Shown: one piece after another, positions 29,761 through 40,201 of the stretch
How positions within the stretch are numbered: position 1 is the first letter of the stretch
How the letters are laid out: every line of letters begins with the position of its first letter
From: Bryobacterales bacterium
GTDB lineage: Bacteria; Acidobacteriota; Terriglobia; Bryobacterales; Bryobacteraceae
Assembly: GCA_016713735.1 (NCBI GenBank)
Contig: JADJOP010000002.1
Coordinates: forward strand, 1-64,000
Reading direction: 5' to 3'
DNA: 64,000 nucleotides
Notes under the pieces: model-generated
What the model was told of the DNA's origin: nothing
Seen by the model: only the letters and a program-made list of their open reading frames with translations
The model's database searches: none
Translations under genes and position numbers: made by a program

Positions 29761-30696
29761 TTAGACTGTTCGCAATGTTTCCATTATGCACCATCGCCCA
29801 AGGGCGTAGGCGAGCGTCGCAAAGCCGGCGGCCCACGGCCACCATCCAGCCCTCACCGGCGCGCTCGCTTGGGCTTGCCCAGGCGCATAGTTCTCGATCG
29901 CAATGCGCGCTTCGCCGATGTGTTGGAGCCGGGTCTTGATGTTGCGGTCGAGGCAACGGCCGATGAGGTGTCTGGCCTGCTGGTCTTCCACCAGCGCCAG
30001 ATCAATCGGGGCACGGACGACGTCGGCCAAGGTATGGGTCACCGTCTCTCCATCGAACATCCGCTTCCCGGTCAGCAGCTCGTAGAGCACAACGCCGAAG
30101 GACCAAATGTCAGCCCGGCGATCCACCGGTTTGCCGGCAGCCTGCTCCGGCGACATGTAGCCGGCCGTGCCCAGAATCAGACCCGCCTCCGTGGCGCGCA
30201 TGGTTAACGTGGGCGAATCGGCCCCGGATGGCGTGGCACGTTCCGCGACGGCTTTGGCCAGGCCGAAGTCGAGTACTTTGACGACGCCTTCAGGTGTCAC
30301 CTTGATGTTGCCGGGCTTGAGGTCGCGATGGATGATACCGTTCTCGTGGGCGGCTCCCAGCGCTTCGGCGAGTTGTTTGGCGATGGGGAGGGCGTCTTTA
30401 ATGGATAGCGGGCCGTGGAGGGTCTCGCCGTCGACGAGTTCCGTGACGATGGCATTCGCTTCGAGACCGTAGATAGAGGCGATGTTGGGGTGATTGAGGG
30501 ACGCCAGCGTTTGGGCTTCGCGCTGGAAGCGGGTGAGGTAGTCGGCGTCGTTGGCCAAGGCGGGCGGGAGGACTTTGATGGCGACCTCGCGGTTGAGCTT
30601 GGGGTCGCGGGCGCGGTAGACCTCGCCCATGCCGCCTTTGCCGAGGAGCGATACCACCTCATACGGCCCGAGTTTATCGCCTGATGTTAGCGCCAT
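29761..30696 (-). CDS. PknB-type serine/threonine kinase with a short C-terminus
   Basis: Start at ATG 30696 (MALTSGDKLGPYEVVSLLGKG). All kinase motifs are present: Gly loop GKGGMGEVYRARD, Lys in VAIKVLPP, catalytic HRDLKPGNIKV, DFGLAKAV, activation segment GTAGYMSPEQAAG and DIWSFGVVLYELLTG. One membrane segment follows (WWPWAAGFATLAYALGRW) and the protein stops eight residues later. Acidobacterial relatives usually carry several hundred more residues (WD40/TolB-like propeller) after the membrane segment, so this copy appears 3'-truncated. About 311 aa. Confidence 0.85.
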   Translation of the reverse strand: MALTSGDKLGPYEVVSLLGKGGMGEVYRARDPKLNREVAIKVLPPALANDADYLTRFQREAQTLASLNHPNIASIYGLEANAIVTELVDGETLHGPLSIKDALPIAKQLAEALGAAHENGIIHRDLKPGNIKVTPEGVVKVLDFGLAKAVAERATPSGADSPTLTMRATEAGLILGTAGYMSPEQAAGKPVDRRADIWSFGVVLYELLTGKRMFDGETVTHTLADVVRAPIDLALVEDQQARHLIGRCLDRNIKTRLQHIGEARIAIENYAPGQAQASAPVRAGWWPWAAGFATLAYALGRWCIMETLRTV

Positions 30697-31020
30697 CTGT
30701 TTGTGAGAGCTTAGTTTATCCGATAAGAAGGCGGTTCGTGCCTGGATCACGGCGTACTCGGAAGTTGGCCGCGCTGGCGGCGGCGCTACAATAATTTTGC
30801 CGGGCGAAACAGAAGCGGCACTGCGGGGACGCAACCATGCTGAGGGATAGTCCGGCGGGCTCATCGAGACGATGAACGGAGCGCGGCGGCCTCGCTTCCG
30901 CGCTCTTCAAGAAGACCACATCGGATCGGTAGACCCTCATGCCTTGAAAATCCCCGCCCGCAGGGCGGAATACTCATTAGCGGAGAGCGCCCTCTCTCCA
31001 GTTCAGGCTGAACCAACACA
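30697..31020. other. Intergenic region between divergent genes, no gene seen
   Basis: Holds the presumed promoter of the kinase gene (leftwards) and the broken 5' junction of the glycosyltransferase pseudogene (rightwards). A small perfect hairpin, CCGCCC GCA GGGCGG, lies at about 30953-30967. The missing first ~40 codons of the pseudogene are not here. Confidence 0.4.
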
Positions 31021-32216
31021 GTGACGGCCGGCAACGCGGCAACAGCATTTCGCGATCCCTCCCTGCTCCGGCAGGTGCCTGCTTCGGTGCGCGTCGAACG
31101 CACCTTCACGCCGGAGTTGCCCTATGCGTGGCGCGACTGGATCTGGAAGAGGCTCCAGCGCGGGCAGGCGAACACCAGTGCGCCTTCTGGAGAAATGTCA
31201 GGCGTGGGGGCGGCCTGCGCTCACAGGCGCGCGGCCTGCTACGCGCCTGCGCCTCCCCGGATCCACAGAAACTGTGGACTACATGGGCGTTGCGGGCGGC
31301 GCGCCGGGTGATCCGGCGGGACTTGATCGACGCTGTTGTGGTGAGCGTGCCGCCGTTTTCCGTGTTACGAATCATTCCCGAGCTGCGGCACGACTTCCCC
31401 ACCCTGCCGGTCGTGGCCGACTTCCGCGATGAGTGGCTGGACTACACGCTCGGCACCATCGAGGGTCCGGGTGCGGAGACCAAGCGGCGGCAGGCGGCGG
31501 ACATCGAGCGGGCCGCCGTTGCCGCCAGCAACCTGGTGCTGTCGGTTACCCCCGGATGGGTCCAGACTCTGCGCGACCGCTACCCCGGGCAGCCGGAACG
31601 GAAGTTCCAGTGCCTGCCGAACGACTTCGATCCAGAGGCACTGCGGGCTTTCATCGGGCGGCCGCACGGCACGGGGTGGCTGGTGCTGACATACATGGGA
31701 GCGCTGTATGCCAATCCCAGCTATACACCGGCCCCGTTCCTGAAGGCATTGGATCAGTTGGAACCGGAGCTGCGCGACCGTCTCGAACTGCGCCTCATCG
31801 GACGGGTGGAAAGAGGGATGGAAGCTTTACTGGCAAACCGTTCCTATCGGATCCATGCCTATGGCCACATGCCACAGGAAAAAGGGTTCCAGTTGCTTGA
31901 GGAGACCGACGCTCTGGTGTTGTTCTCGTCCGACCCGGCTCCGATTCCCGCCAAGCTGTTTGAATACCTCGCCACCGGCAAACCCTTGCTGGCAATGACG
32001 CCGCCGCACGGCGAGGCGGCGCGGATCTTGCGAGAGGTGGGCGGGGGCGTGGTGATGGACCCGGGCGATGCCGAAGCGATGCGGTCGGCCGTGCGGGCAG
32101 TAGCCGGCGGAGCACCCTTTCCCGCAGTGCGGCCCGAGACGCTGGAAAGCTATTCGCGGCGGCGGCTCGCCGGGCGGCTTTCGGCGATGCTTAACGAACT
32201 GGAAGGATCGCAATGA
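31021..32216 (+). pseudogene. 5'-truncated, frameshifted glycosyltransferase, paralogue of the gene at 12771
   Basis: The first recognisable residues, VTAGNAATAFRDPSLLRQV followed by FTPELPYAWRDWIWKRL, match positions ~40-90 of the 12771 protein (TASNAAPPVRDEALVK, FTPEVPYGWRDWIWKRL). Everything before is missing. Near 31190 the frame changes, and the rest is intact: SPDPQKLWTTWALRAARRV, VVADFRDEWLDYTL, SVTPGWVQTLRDRYP, AKLFEYLATGKPLLAM. It lacks the insert present in the 12771 copy. Its stop overlaps the ATG of the next gene, so it kept its operon position. Confidence 0.8.
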
Positions 32217-33376
32217 ACAAGCCTCGCCTGGCCTTGGTGACGCCACTATGGCCGATGCAGGGTGCGCCGCACGCCGGCAAGCCGCTTGTCGAAACCGCTC
32301 TAGCATTGAAGGACTGGGCCGATTTAGAGGTATTCTGCCCGGCGCCGAATTATCCGCCGGTGCGGCTTCTCGAGCCGCGTAACTTCGTGTACCTCCGTGC
32401 CGACCAGGCGGCGGCACCCGGAGGTCTGATCACCCACTACCTCGAATACTGGACATTGCCGGGCGTAGGCCGTCGCTTTAACGGCCTCTTCACGCGGCGG
32501 GCACTCGCTGCGCCCCTGGCTCGCTTCCGGCCGGAGCTAATCCTCGGCTACTGGCTCTATCCCTCCTGCTGGGCGCTGCTGGGGATCGCCCGGGATTTGG
32601 GCGTGCCGTTGATCGTAGGTTCTCGCGGCTCGGATCTGCACCGGATTCCCGACAAATTCACCCGTCACAGGACGCGGGAGGTTCTCGAAAGGGCGGCGGC
32701 CGTTCTCACTGTCACACAAGACCTGCGGCGGCTGGCGATTGATCTGGGCGCCCGGCCGGAACACACACACTCCATACCCAACGGCTGCGACGTCACTGTT
32801 TACCGGCCGTTGGACCGTCTTGAATCGCGCCAGCGCCTGAATCTACCCGCCGGAGGGCGGCTGCTGGTGCAGGTGGGCCAGATACTCTCTTCCAAGGGTG
32901 TCTTCGACCTGTACGAGGCCTTCCGCCGGCTCGCTGCGGGCGATCCGGAACTGCGTCTTGCAGTAGTTGGTGACGGGCCGGCGGCGAACGAACTACGCCG
33001 GCAGGCCGCACAGGACAATCTGGCCGGCCGCGTTCTTATGCCAGGGTCGCGTCCGGCAGCCGAGATCGCTCTGTGGATGGCGGCAGCGGACGCAGTGTGC
33101 TTGGCGAGTCATGGAGAAGGTTGCCCGAATGTGATCATCGAGGCGTTAGCCTGCGATCGTCCCGTTGTGGGCACCACCGTAGGCGGTATCCCCGAACTCG
33201 TCACGCAGGAGTGCGGTGAATTGGCGCCGCCGCACCAGCCTGAGGCGTTCGCGGCAGCGATCACCCGGCTGTTCGCCAGAAGCTGGGAAGACGGGGCGAT
33301 CACCGCCCGCGCCACCAGAAGCTGGCGCGAGGTCGCCGCCGAAACCTGGGAGGTATGCAAGGCCGTCCAAAGGTGA
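32213..33376 (+). CDS. Family-4 glycosyltransferase, paralogue of the gene at 5144
   Basis: 387 aa, intact. Starts MNKPRLALVTPLWPMQGAPHAG at an ATGA overlap with the pseudogene. GT4 motifs: GYWLYPSCWALLGIARDLG, VGSRGSDLHRIPDKF, SIPNGCDVTVYRPL, VGQILSSKGVFDLYEAF, and LASHGEGCPNVIIEALACD. Its layout and motifs parallel the 5144 gene (LAYWLYPEGYAA, VGSRGTDLRP, SLNEGCPNVVIEAL). The pair 31021/32213 thus repeats two GT types found at 12771 and 5144. IS copy B lies 32 bases downstream. Confidence 0.9.
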   Translation: MNKPRLALVTPLWPMQGAPHAGKPLVETALALKDWADLEVFCPAPNYPPVRLLEPRNFVYLRADQAAAPGGLITHYLEYWTLPGVGRRFNGLFTRRALAAPLARFRPELILGYWLYPSCWALLGIARDLGVPLIVGSRGSDLHRIPDKFTRHRTREVLERAAAVLTVTQDLRRLAIDLGARPEHTHSIPNGCDVTVYRPLDRLESRQRLNLPAGGRLLVQVGQILSSKGVFDLYEAFRRLAAGDPELRLAVVGDGPAANELRRQAAQDNLAGRVLMPGSRPAAEIALWMAAADAVCLASHGEGCPNVIIEALACDRPVVGTTVGGIPELVTQECGELAPPHQPEAFAAAITRLFARSWEDGAITARATRSWREVAAETWEVCKAVQR

Positions 33377-33408
33377 CGTCAGCCCCTCCGCGATGGACCC
33401 GGTATCTG

Positions 33409-35211
33409 GAGCTTGTCCCATGTAGCGGCGCGAGCGTGGACACCTGATTTCACAGTCTCGCGGGCCCATCCTGATTCAAACAAACCGCGACGATTTTGTT
33501 GGATTGCCGCAAAACGCCCTCGTATAATTGTGTATGTTCGCTGAGCAGTTGTTGCTCACCCTGCACCCGCTTCTCCCCCGAACAAGAGCCCTTGCAGCCG
33601 CCGGTGCCGACCGTGCTGGGCCCGGTCGACTACCGCACGTGGCGCCAACGTCTGGAGCGCATCGACGAGATTCTCCAACCGCAGCCGCGTGGAAGAAGTC
33701 TTCGTGCGGCTGTGTGTGCAGCGCCGTCTGGCTCGCCCCGAGCCGCTGTGCGACGGAGACCGCTTGCTGCTGCAGCGCATGGCAGCCACCGCGCTACGAG
33801 CCTCGATTGCGCGCACGCTCACCAGTGATTCCTACCGCGAGTTCTCCACGCGGCTGGCCGACTCGCCCTTGCTGCAGTGGTTCTGCCGGCTGAGCCGGTT
33901 GGGCACAGTGCAGATCCCTGGCAAGAGCCACCTGCAGCGCTACCAGGAGATGGTGGACGAAAGCGGGTTGCGCGAGGTGGTGGGCACGCTGTTGGAGTCG
34001 GCGGCAAGCGCGGACGGGCCGCTGGAGTTGGCCGAACCGGCGGAGTTGGAGACGCAGTTTCTCGACTCAACCTGCGTGGAGCTGAACATCCACTACCCCA
34101 CCGACTGGGTGCTGTTGCGCGACGGAGTGCGGACACTGATGAAGGCGACCATCCTGATCCGCAAGCACGGATTGAAGACGCGGATGCGGGAGCCGAAGGC
34201 GTTTCTGCGGCAGATGAACAAGCTGTCCATGGAGATGGCCAAGCACTCACGGCGCTCCTCCAACCGCAAGGCGCGCAAGAAGACGCTACGGGCGATGAAG
34301 CGGCTGACCAAGACGGCAATGGCGCACGCCAGCCGGCATCGGAAGCTGCTGCTGAATCACTGGGCCGGGACGAGGCCTGAGTGAGAAACAGGCGATGCGC
34401 ATCGGCGAACGCATGGCGGTGATGCTGGAGCGATTGCCGTATGCGTTGCGGCAAGCGCACGAGCGGATCATCGGTGGCCGTCTGGTCGCCAACGAGGAGA
34501 AGATCCTGAGTTTGTACGAGGGCCACGCGGCGGTGTATGGGGCAAGGCCGGAGCCGAGGTGGAGTTCGGATCGCATTGCTGCTGGCCGAGGCCGAGAGTG
34601 GGTTGATCGCCGATTGGGAGTTGGTGTGCGGCAATCCGGAGCACGACACAGCGCTGTTGCGGCGGAGCCTGGAGCGGACGGCGGCGAGGTCGGTGAAGAC
34701 GGTGGTGGGCGACCGGAACTTCGACAGCCAGACCAGCCGCGAGTGGTTGCGCGAGCGGAAGATCGAGAACGCCATTGCGCCGCGGGATGCATCGTTGCTG
34801 CGCGCGCGGCTGCGCGATGCGCGGTTCGCCGCGCTGCAACAGCGGCGGGCGCAGACCGAGGCGCGGATTGCGATCTTCAAAAACGGCTTTCTCGGAGCGC
34901 CGCTGTTGGCCAGGGGGCATGAAGCGCAGGCGCGGCAGGTGGCCTGGTGCGTGCTGGCGCACAACCTGTGGCTGCTGGCCGGGCTGCCGCGCAAGGGGCA
35001 GGAGCAAGTTCCGAAAGCATCCTGAGCGGAAAGCCACATCTTCTTCCCACAGACTGCAAGCCGTCAGCGTCGCGGCGTGGCTGGCGGCATCTCCGGACAC
35101 GTCTGGATCGCACCGAAAGCGTCGAAGGCTCCATCCTTGTGCCCCAATCAACGCAAGCCGCCGCACGCAAGATACTGCTCACGCCAAATCGCCGGAATAC
35201 GGGACGCGCTC
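33409..35211 (+). mobile_element. 1.8-kb insertion sequence, copy B (ISNCY-like)
   Basis: Same ends as copy A (GAGCTTGTCCC and GGGACGCGCTC). It is flanked by TATCTG at 33403-33408 and 35212-35217, a 6-bp target duplication. It lies between a glycosyltransferase gene and a secreted-protein gene, in the same orientation as copies A and C. Confidence 0.92.
33534..35025 (+). CDS. ISNCY-like DDE transposase, copy B (frameshifted)
   Basis: Same protein as in copies A and C. Private differences from the other two copies: an extra C near 33580, an extra C near 33676 (CTCCAACC), an extra G near 34374 (GAGGCCTG), missing bases near 34540 (TATGGGGC in place of TATGTGCGGGGC) and one A missing near 34576. 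The catalytic motifs are present in the separate frame segments. Confidence 0.82.
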
Positions 35212-35300
35212 TATCTGACTGCTTCATGCGCCATCGTCTGGTCTCCACAGACACGTGCAGGAAGAAGGCTTCAGACCCCTATGATTGAGATGAGAGCGAT

Positions 35301-36254
35301 ATGAACGTCAGGATCAGAGAAGTGCTTTCTGCTCCTCGCCTGCTGGGGTTGATGCTGGTCTCCTGCGCCGCATTGGGCGCAACTGACCGGGACACCCATA
35401 AGTTCAGGACTGGCGAGGCGGGTTACTCGGGCGCCACCGATGTCGCCATCACTTCCTCCAACATCGAGGGAGTCCAGCAGAACGGCGCCACGGTCCGCGC
35501 CGAAAAGCTCCCTTGCACACTGGACGCCGCGGGCGGGGCGAAAGCCGGGTTCTGCTGAGATTCGCCGATGTAAACCTCCCTCCCAACGCTGTCATCAGAT
35601 CGGCAACGCTACTGATTAGGGTTGAGGCGTCCGTCGGCCTCAACCTGAGAGGAAACTACCTGCTGGCAAAGTGGGATGCGGAAGCCGAGGCCCTGGGGTG
35701 GGTGTTCCGGGACGCCGAGAACCGTTGGAACGCTCCCGGCGCGTCCGGTGAGGGAAGTGACTGGATCGCCGGTAAGAGTTTCACCATGGGCGGTTTCGTC
35801 AGCGCGGGAGAGCATGAACTGTCGATTCCTCTCGATGTGGCAGTTGTACAGCACTGGGTCCGCGAGCCGGACGCCAATCGAGGCATGCTGTTGAGCAACC
35901 CTGTTGCGGAAGAGCCTCTGTTCATTTACTCAAGCCGGAACGCAGACACATCGAAGCGGCCGGCGCTTGAGATTGAATGGACCGTACCGCCGGTGGTGAG
36001 CGTGCTTCAGCCGAGCCAGGGAGCTGTCATTTCCGGCCGCTTCATGGTGGAAGCGGAACCGCAAGCAGGCGTGGCGGTTGCGACCGTTCAATTCTTCATC
36101 GACCAGGAGCCGCTGGGACAAGAGGTGACCGAGTTGCCCTATCGCACGGATCTCGACACCACACGCCTCCAGAATGGAGAGCATACGATCACTGCTCACC
36201 TGCGGAATCCGAAGGGCAACGTGGCCATATCCGCACCGGTCGTGTTCACGACTA
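35301..36254 (+). pseudogene. 5' part of a large secreted DNRLRE-domain protein, split by IS630
   Basis: Signal peptide at the start (LLGLMLVSCAALGATD). After one missing G near 35548 the frame continues VLLRFADVNLPPNAVIRSATLLI, a DNRLRE-type domain, through NRGMLLSNPVAEEPLFIYSS. An Ig-like segment follows (PPVVSVLQPSQGAVISG, AVATVQFFIDQEPLG). The reading frame enters the IS630 element at the TA of ACTAGT. Removing the element and one TA restores VVFTTSNPVSGPSFFS in frame with the 3' part at 37282, so the insertion is the direct cause of the break. Confidence 0.75.
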
Positions 36255-37279
36255 GCCCATTTTCATGGTTACTATAAGGCATAGCCGCAGTATCGGTAGC
36301 AAGCCTGTGCGTTCTCGGCGGTGAATGCGGGCAAGGCATCGGCCACCGCCTGCTCCAGTGCTTCCAGTGACCGCGCCTTGGCCGCCCGCAGCAACTGCTT
36401 CACCTGCGACCAGCACTTCTCAATCGGGTTCAAGTCCGGCGAGTAGGGCGGCAGATACCACAACTCCGCGCCAGCTTCTTCGATCAGCGCCCGCACGCCG
36501 TCCACTTTGTGCGCCGACAGGTTGTCCATCACCACGATCTCGCCTCGGCGCAGTTGTGGACACAACACCTGCTCCAGGTAGCTCAGAAAGACGTCGCCAT
36601 CGGTGGCGGCCTCGACCGTCATCGTCGCCACCCAACCCGAGACGCGGATTGCTCCCAGAATCGTCAGCGTCCGCCAGTGGCCTGCCGGCGTGCCTTCTCT
36701 CACCCGCTCGCCGAGTGCACCGCGCCCATAACGCCGCGTCATCTCCGTGGTCACTCCGCTCTCATCCAGAAAGATCAGCCGCGTCGCATCGACCTGGCTG
36801 GCTTTCTCTTTCCACTGGCTCCGCCGGAGCCGGACTTCCGCCGTGTCCTGCTCGGCGGCGTGGAGTGACTTTTTTTCAGCCGCAGTCCCATCCTATCCAG
36901 CACCGTCCACAGGCGCGAGATACTCAGCTCCAATTTGCGTTCCTTGCTCAGCCGAGCCTTCAACTCAGCCAGAGTCAGATCGGGCTGCCGGCGAATCCAG
37001 CTCCCCAAATCCGCCTCCACTGCCGCGGTTACTTTGCTGGCAGGCCCAGATCTGCTTCTGGCGGGCCGCTCCATTCGGCCCGTCTGCCGCAAGCTGCGCC
37101 AGATCTTTTCCGCCCATCCCAGACTCACTCCAAAGCGGCCAGCCAATACTTCCAGGCTGCCTTCCCCTCGTTGATACGCCTCCAAGAACTTTCGGCGTAG
37201 GTCGTCTGAATAGGCTGCGCCCATCTTCGGTCGCGACAGATCAACCACCAGCGCACTTATAGTATCTCAGAAAATGGGC
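36255..37279 (-). mobile_element. IS630-family element with TA target duplication
   Basis: The left end GCCCATTTTC (36255) is mirrored by GAAAATGGGC (ends 37279). Further in, ACTATAAG and CTTATAGT also pair. Both sides carry TA (36253-36254 and 37280-37281), the standard IS630 target. The element is 1025 bp, with the transposase reading leftwards. Confidence 0.92.
36272..37248 (-). CDS. IS630 transposase in two overlapping frames joined at an A7 run
   Basis: The first frame (37248 downwards) encodes the helix-turn-helix part: [38 protein letters not shown]. The second frame (to 36272) encodes the DDE part: D in [30 protein letters not shown], and [21 protein letters not shown] with the final E. 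They meet at AAAAAAAG near 36863-36870; slipping back one base there gives [18 protein letters not shown] and a continuous protein of about 325 aa. The site has the shape of a -1 frameshift signal, which some IS630 elements use, but a miscounted homopolymer would look the same. Confidence 0.85.
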
Positions 37280-37281
37280 TA

Positions 37282-38997
37282 GTAATCCGGTTTCAGGGCC
37301 CTCCTTTTTCTCCGACGCTCAAGAAAGCGGCGAGATTCGCGTTCGCCTCAACCCCGCGCAGCCCCTGCCGGCGGGCACACAGAGACTGATTACTTTCGGG
37401 GTTCCCTTCTCGCGTGGCTCGCTCAGGGTGCAGGATTTGAATACCCTCCGCATTCTGCGCGCAGGGCAGGAGATCCCAACCTACGTGGATATGTTGACGC
37501 CATGGCACCATGTTTCGAATACCGCCCTGGATGGCAGCTTTGTGCGTGGCCCGCGTACAGGTCAGTATGGCCCTCTCCGCGGCCGAGGACATCGTGGTTG
37601 AGTGGGGGAAGCAGCCAAGAACGCTCCAGGCCGACAACCTGCGAGATCCGCGTGAGGGTTGGCGTCGCGTGACAAGCGGTACGTTCGTGGCAGCGGATAA
37701 CGTCTCCGAGCCGGATGTGTTGGCAACCCTGCCCGCCTCCTACCTGGCGCAGGTCGGGATGCGGTCCATGCGGATGCTGCCCTTCGACGCCGGAATTGCC
37801 GAGGCGAGGATGGACCCGCAACTGTCACTCAACGCCGATCCCGGCGCCCGGTGGACGTACCAGGAAGCGGCAAAGAACTTCTTCTTCGCGATCATTAACG
37901 AGGACGACCCAAGAGTCACGGCGGCCAATCGGTGCGCTTACAAGACAGCCTTTGAGCCCTGGCTCTACGACCGGGCGGCTGCGATGTACAGCCTCTATTT
38001 GCAGAGTGGCTTCCTCAAGCCGCTGCGAGAGGCGGTGCGTCATTCGGATTTTTATGCCGCGCAACTGTATCCGGCGGGAACCACCCCCGCGGAAGCAGTG
38101 GGACTGTTCCGGCTCAAAACGCCCGTCGCTTCTTCCTGGGCCGCTGTCGGCAACTACCTCATGTACAGCTCCAACGAGAATCTTGCCTATGCCTACTGGC
38201 TGACCGGCGACGATTCTTACCGCGAACCGATCCGCTGGGTGGCGCAAGCGTATCTCATGCACGAGACAAGCCTCCGATGGTCGCCGGTGGCAGCCAACTG
38301 GACAGAGAGGAACGCCGGCATGGCGCTGAACGCCATGCCGATAGCCTATGAAGTATTGGGCGACGCGGTCTATAAAGACCAGATGCTGAAGATTCTCGCC
38401 GACCTGCGTTGGCACCACTACGGGGCGGACGGCGCATTGCCGGAAAACCGGATACCAGGCGGGCTCTACCATTACGGGGACCAGCACGACCCCGAGGAAG
38501 CGCGGGCGGGAGAGCTGATCGCCTCTCCGTGGATGAGCGTGCTTGTGGCCAGCGCGGCGGCAAGGGCCTTCGGCGTCACGGAAGATCCTGGTACAGCGGA
38601 ATTTCTACGGCGGCTGGGCAGCTTTCTCGCGGCGGCTGCAAAGCGCGACAACCAGCACGGCTACAGCACGGCAGCCAGCGAGCTTCGCTACTTCGACTAC
38701 CTGACTTTCTTCGACGGCAGCAGCCACACGAGAGCAGGCGGCGAAGGCGTCGAACACGCCCTCGACGTAGCGTCGGCAGCCGGCTTGAGCTACTACTTCT
38801 CCCGCTATCTTGGCGCAACCGACGACCAGTTGAAGACTTTGACCTCGGATCTGCTCGCCACTCACATGGTCGGCGTGCGCTCGTGGACCCGGCCAGCCGG
38901 TCCTCAGAGCGGCTTGCCTGCCTACCGCGTCTCTCCATGGCGGAAGTACGCCTGGCAGTATGGCCCGTCCCCCAGCGTGTTCTGGACACTACAGTAA
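37282..38997 (+). pseudogene. 3' part of the split secreted protein: exo-lyase-like alpha-barrel
   Basis: Continues the protein begun at 35301: GEIRVRLNPAQPLPAGTQRL, then ITFGVPFSRGSLRVQDLNTL. One frame change near 37550 leads to VQVSMALSAAEDIVVEWGKQ and an open frame to 38997. The N-terminal strand pattern (GVPFSRGSL..LRILRAGQEIP) resembles the entry region of YetA/PcRGLX-like rhamnogalacturonan lyases. The rest is alpha-helical with AAAMYSLYLQSGF, YAYWLTGDDSYREPIRWVAQ and YGDQHDPEEARAGELIASPW. I infer a carbohydrate-active exoprotein; the family assignment is tentative. Confidence 0.6.
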
Positions 38998-39050
38998 CTT
39001 ACCGGCGCAGCCTGCACTCCCTGCTCATCCCCCGGACCTCGTGAACCCTC

Positions 39051-39383
39051 TCAGCTCAGCCGGTGAATCAAGGTTCCCCGCTGAGGCGGCCGCAAGGCTT
39101 TCGACAGCAGATCCAAGGCATACTGCTCTTGCAGTTTCCTCCGCAGGTCATCTCGCCAGCCGGTCCACCGGCGAAGGTGCACTTCCCCCTTCGCGTACTC
39201 CCGTTCCAACTCCCGCCGCCGGGCCTCTCCGTCTGCACCATCCCGTGCGGCCAGCGCCAATAGCTCCCCCACTGCCTCTGCGCGCTCCTTGATCGCACTG
39301 AGGCACGCGGCAGGCTCGCCTGCCCCCTCCAGGCTCTCATCGGCTTTCCGCAGACGCCCGAGGGCCTCTTCCCACGCGCTCAC
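39051..39383 (-). CDS. Small helical protein downstream of fliD, possible flagellar chaperone
   Basis: 110 aa, starting at GTG 39383, which overlaps the fliD stop by one base (TAGTG). It is rich in Glu, Arg, Ala and Leu and fully helical in appearance (LGRLRKADESLEGAG, AEAVGELLALAARDG). No family is recognised. Position after fliD is where fliS and fliT-type export chaperones are usually encoded, and size and composition fit such a role. That is inference from context. Confidence 0.6.
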   Translation of the reverse strand: MSAWEEALGRLRKADESLEGAGEPAACLSAIKERAEAVGELLALAARDGADGEARRRELEREYAKGEVHLRRWTGWRDDLRRKLQEQYALDLLSKALRPPQRGTLIHRLS

Positions 39384-40201
39384 TAGTTTTTCTCCTTGCC
39401 GAAGGAAACCGTGTTCAACGACTTGATGACGGCATCCAACTGCTGCTGCTGGCTGCTGAACTGGCTGATCAGTAAGTCTGCCTGCTGCAGCTTCAGCGAC
39501 AAGAACGACTGCATCACCAGAATCCGCTCTTGCAACGCCGCGATCTGCTTGTCCATGCGCGTGTCGGCTAGGTCGAGGGTGTCCTGTTGCTTCTTGATCA
39601 GGCCCGTAATCGGATTGCTGATCTCATCCAGCTTCTCTGCCAGCGCGCCAAATCCCGTCTTCGTTGTGCCCATTAGATCCAGCGCCGATTCAAACTCCGC
39701 GGTGCTTAGGCTATAAAACCGCGTTGAGTCGAAACTCATGCTTCCCGTCTTGTCGAGCGTCACGCCGATGGCAGCCAGCGCCCGCACATCCCCATTGCCG
39801 GTGAAACCGGTCACCGTGCGCATCACACCCTGTATGTGCCGCAGGATGGAGTCACCGCTCAGGACACCGGCATTCTCTCCAATGTGGTTGTTCACGGCCG
39901 AAGCCAGCGCGTTGTATGAGGAAACCAGGCTACTCAGCCCGCCGGCCAGCGATCCACGCGAGGAATTGGCTGCGATCACCACCTCTTCGCCTTCCTTGGT
40001 GGTGTCGACAATCGTCACCGTCAAACCGTCAATCACGTTGCTGATCAGATTATCCCGGCGGATGATCTGGATCCCGTTCAAGTAGAACTCGGCGTTGGAA
40101 CCCTGGTTGGCTGACGTCAGCAGGTTGGTGCCGTTGTCGCCCGCCTCCGTCCGCAGCGCAAGCGTCGTTTCTCCGGTCTGCTCCGCCGTCAACGATAAGT
40201 A
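39383..40201 (-). pseudogene. fliD: fliD 3' fragment (C-terminal part of the flagellar filament cap)
   Basis: Encodes YLSLTAEQTGETTLALRTEAG through KSLNTVSFGKEKN. FliD_C features: FYLNGIQIIRRDNLISNVIDGL, SSLVSSYNALASAVNNHIG, LRHIQGVMRTVTGF, the DKTGSMSFDS strand and a C-terminal coiled coil (MDKQIAALQERILVMQSFL). The open frame extends a little into IS copy C, which cuts the gene. The C-terminal leucine-rich helix would mediate cap assembly. Confidence 0.88.

Noticed and set aside
30953..30967. CCGCCCGCAGGGCGG hairpin as a terminator
   Set aside because: The stem is short, with no U-tract and no gene ending next to it.
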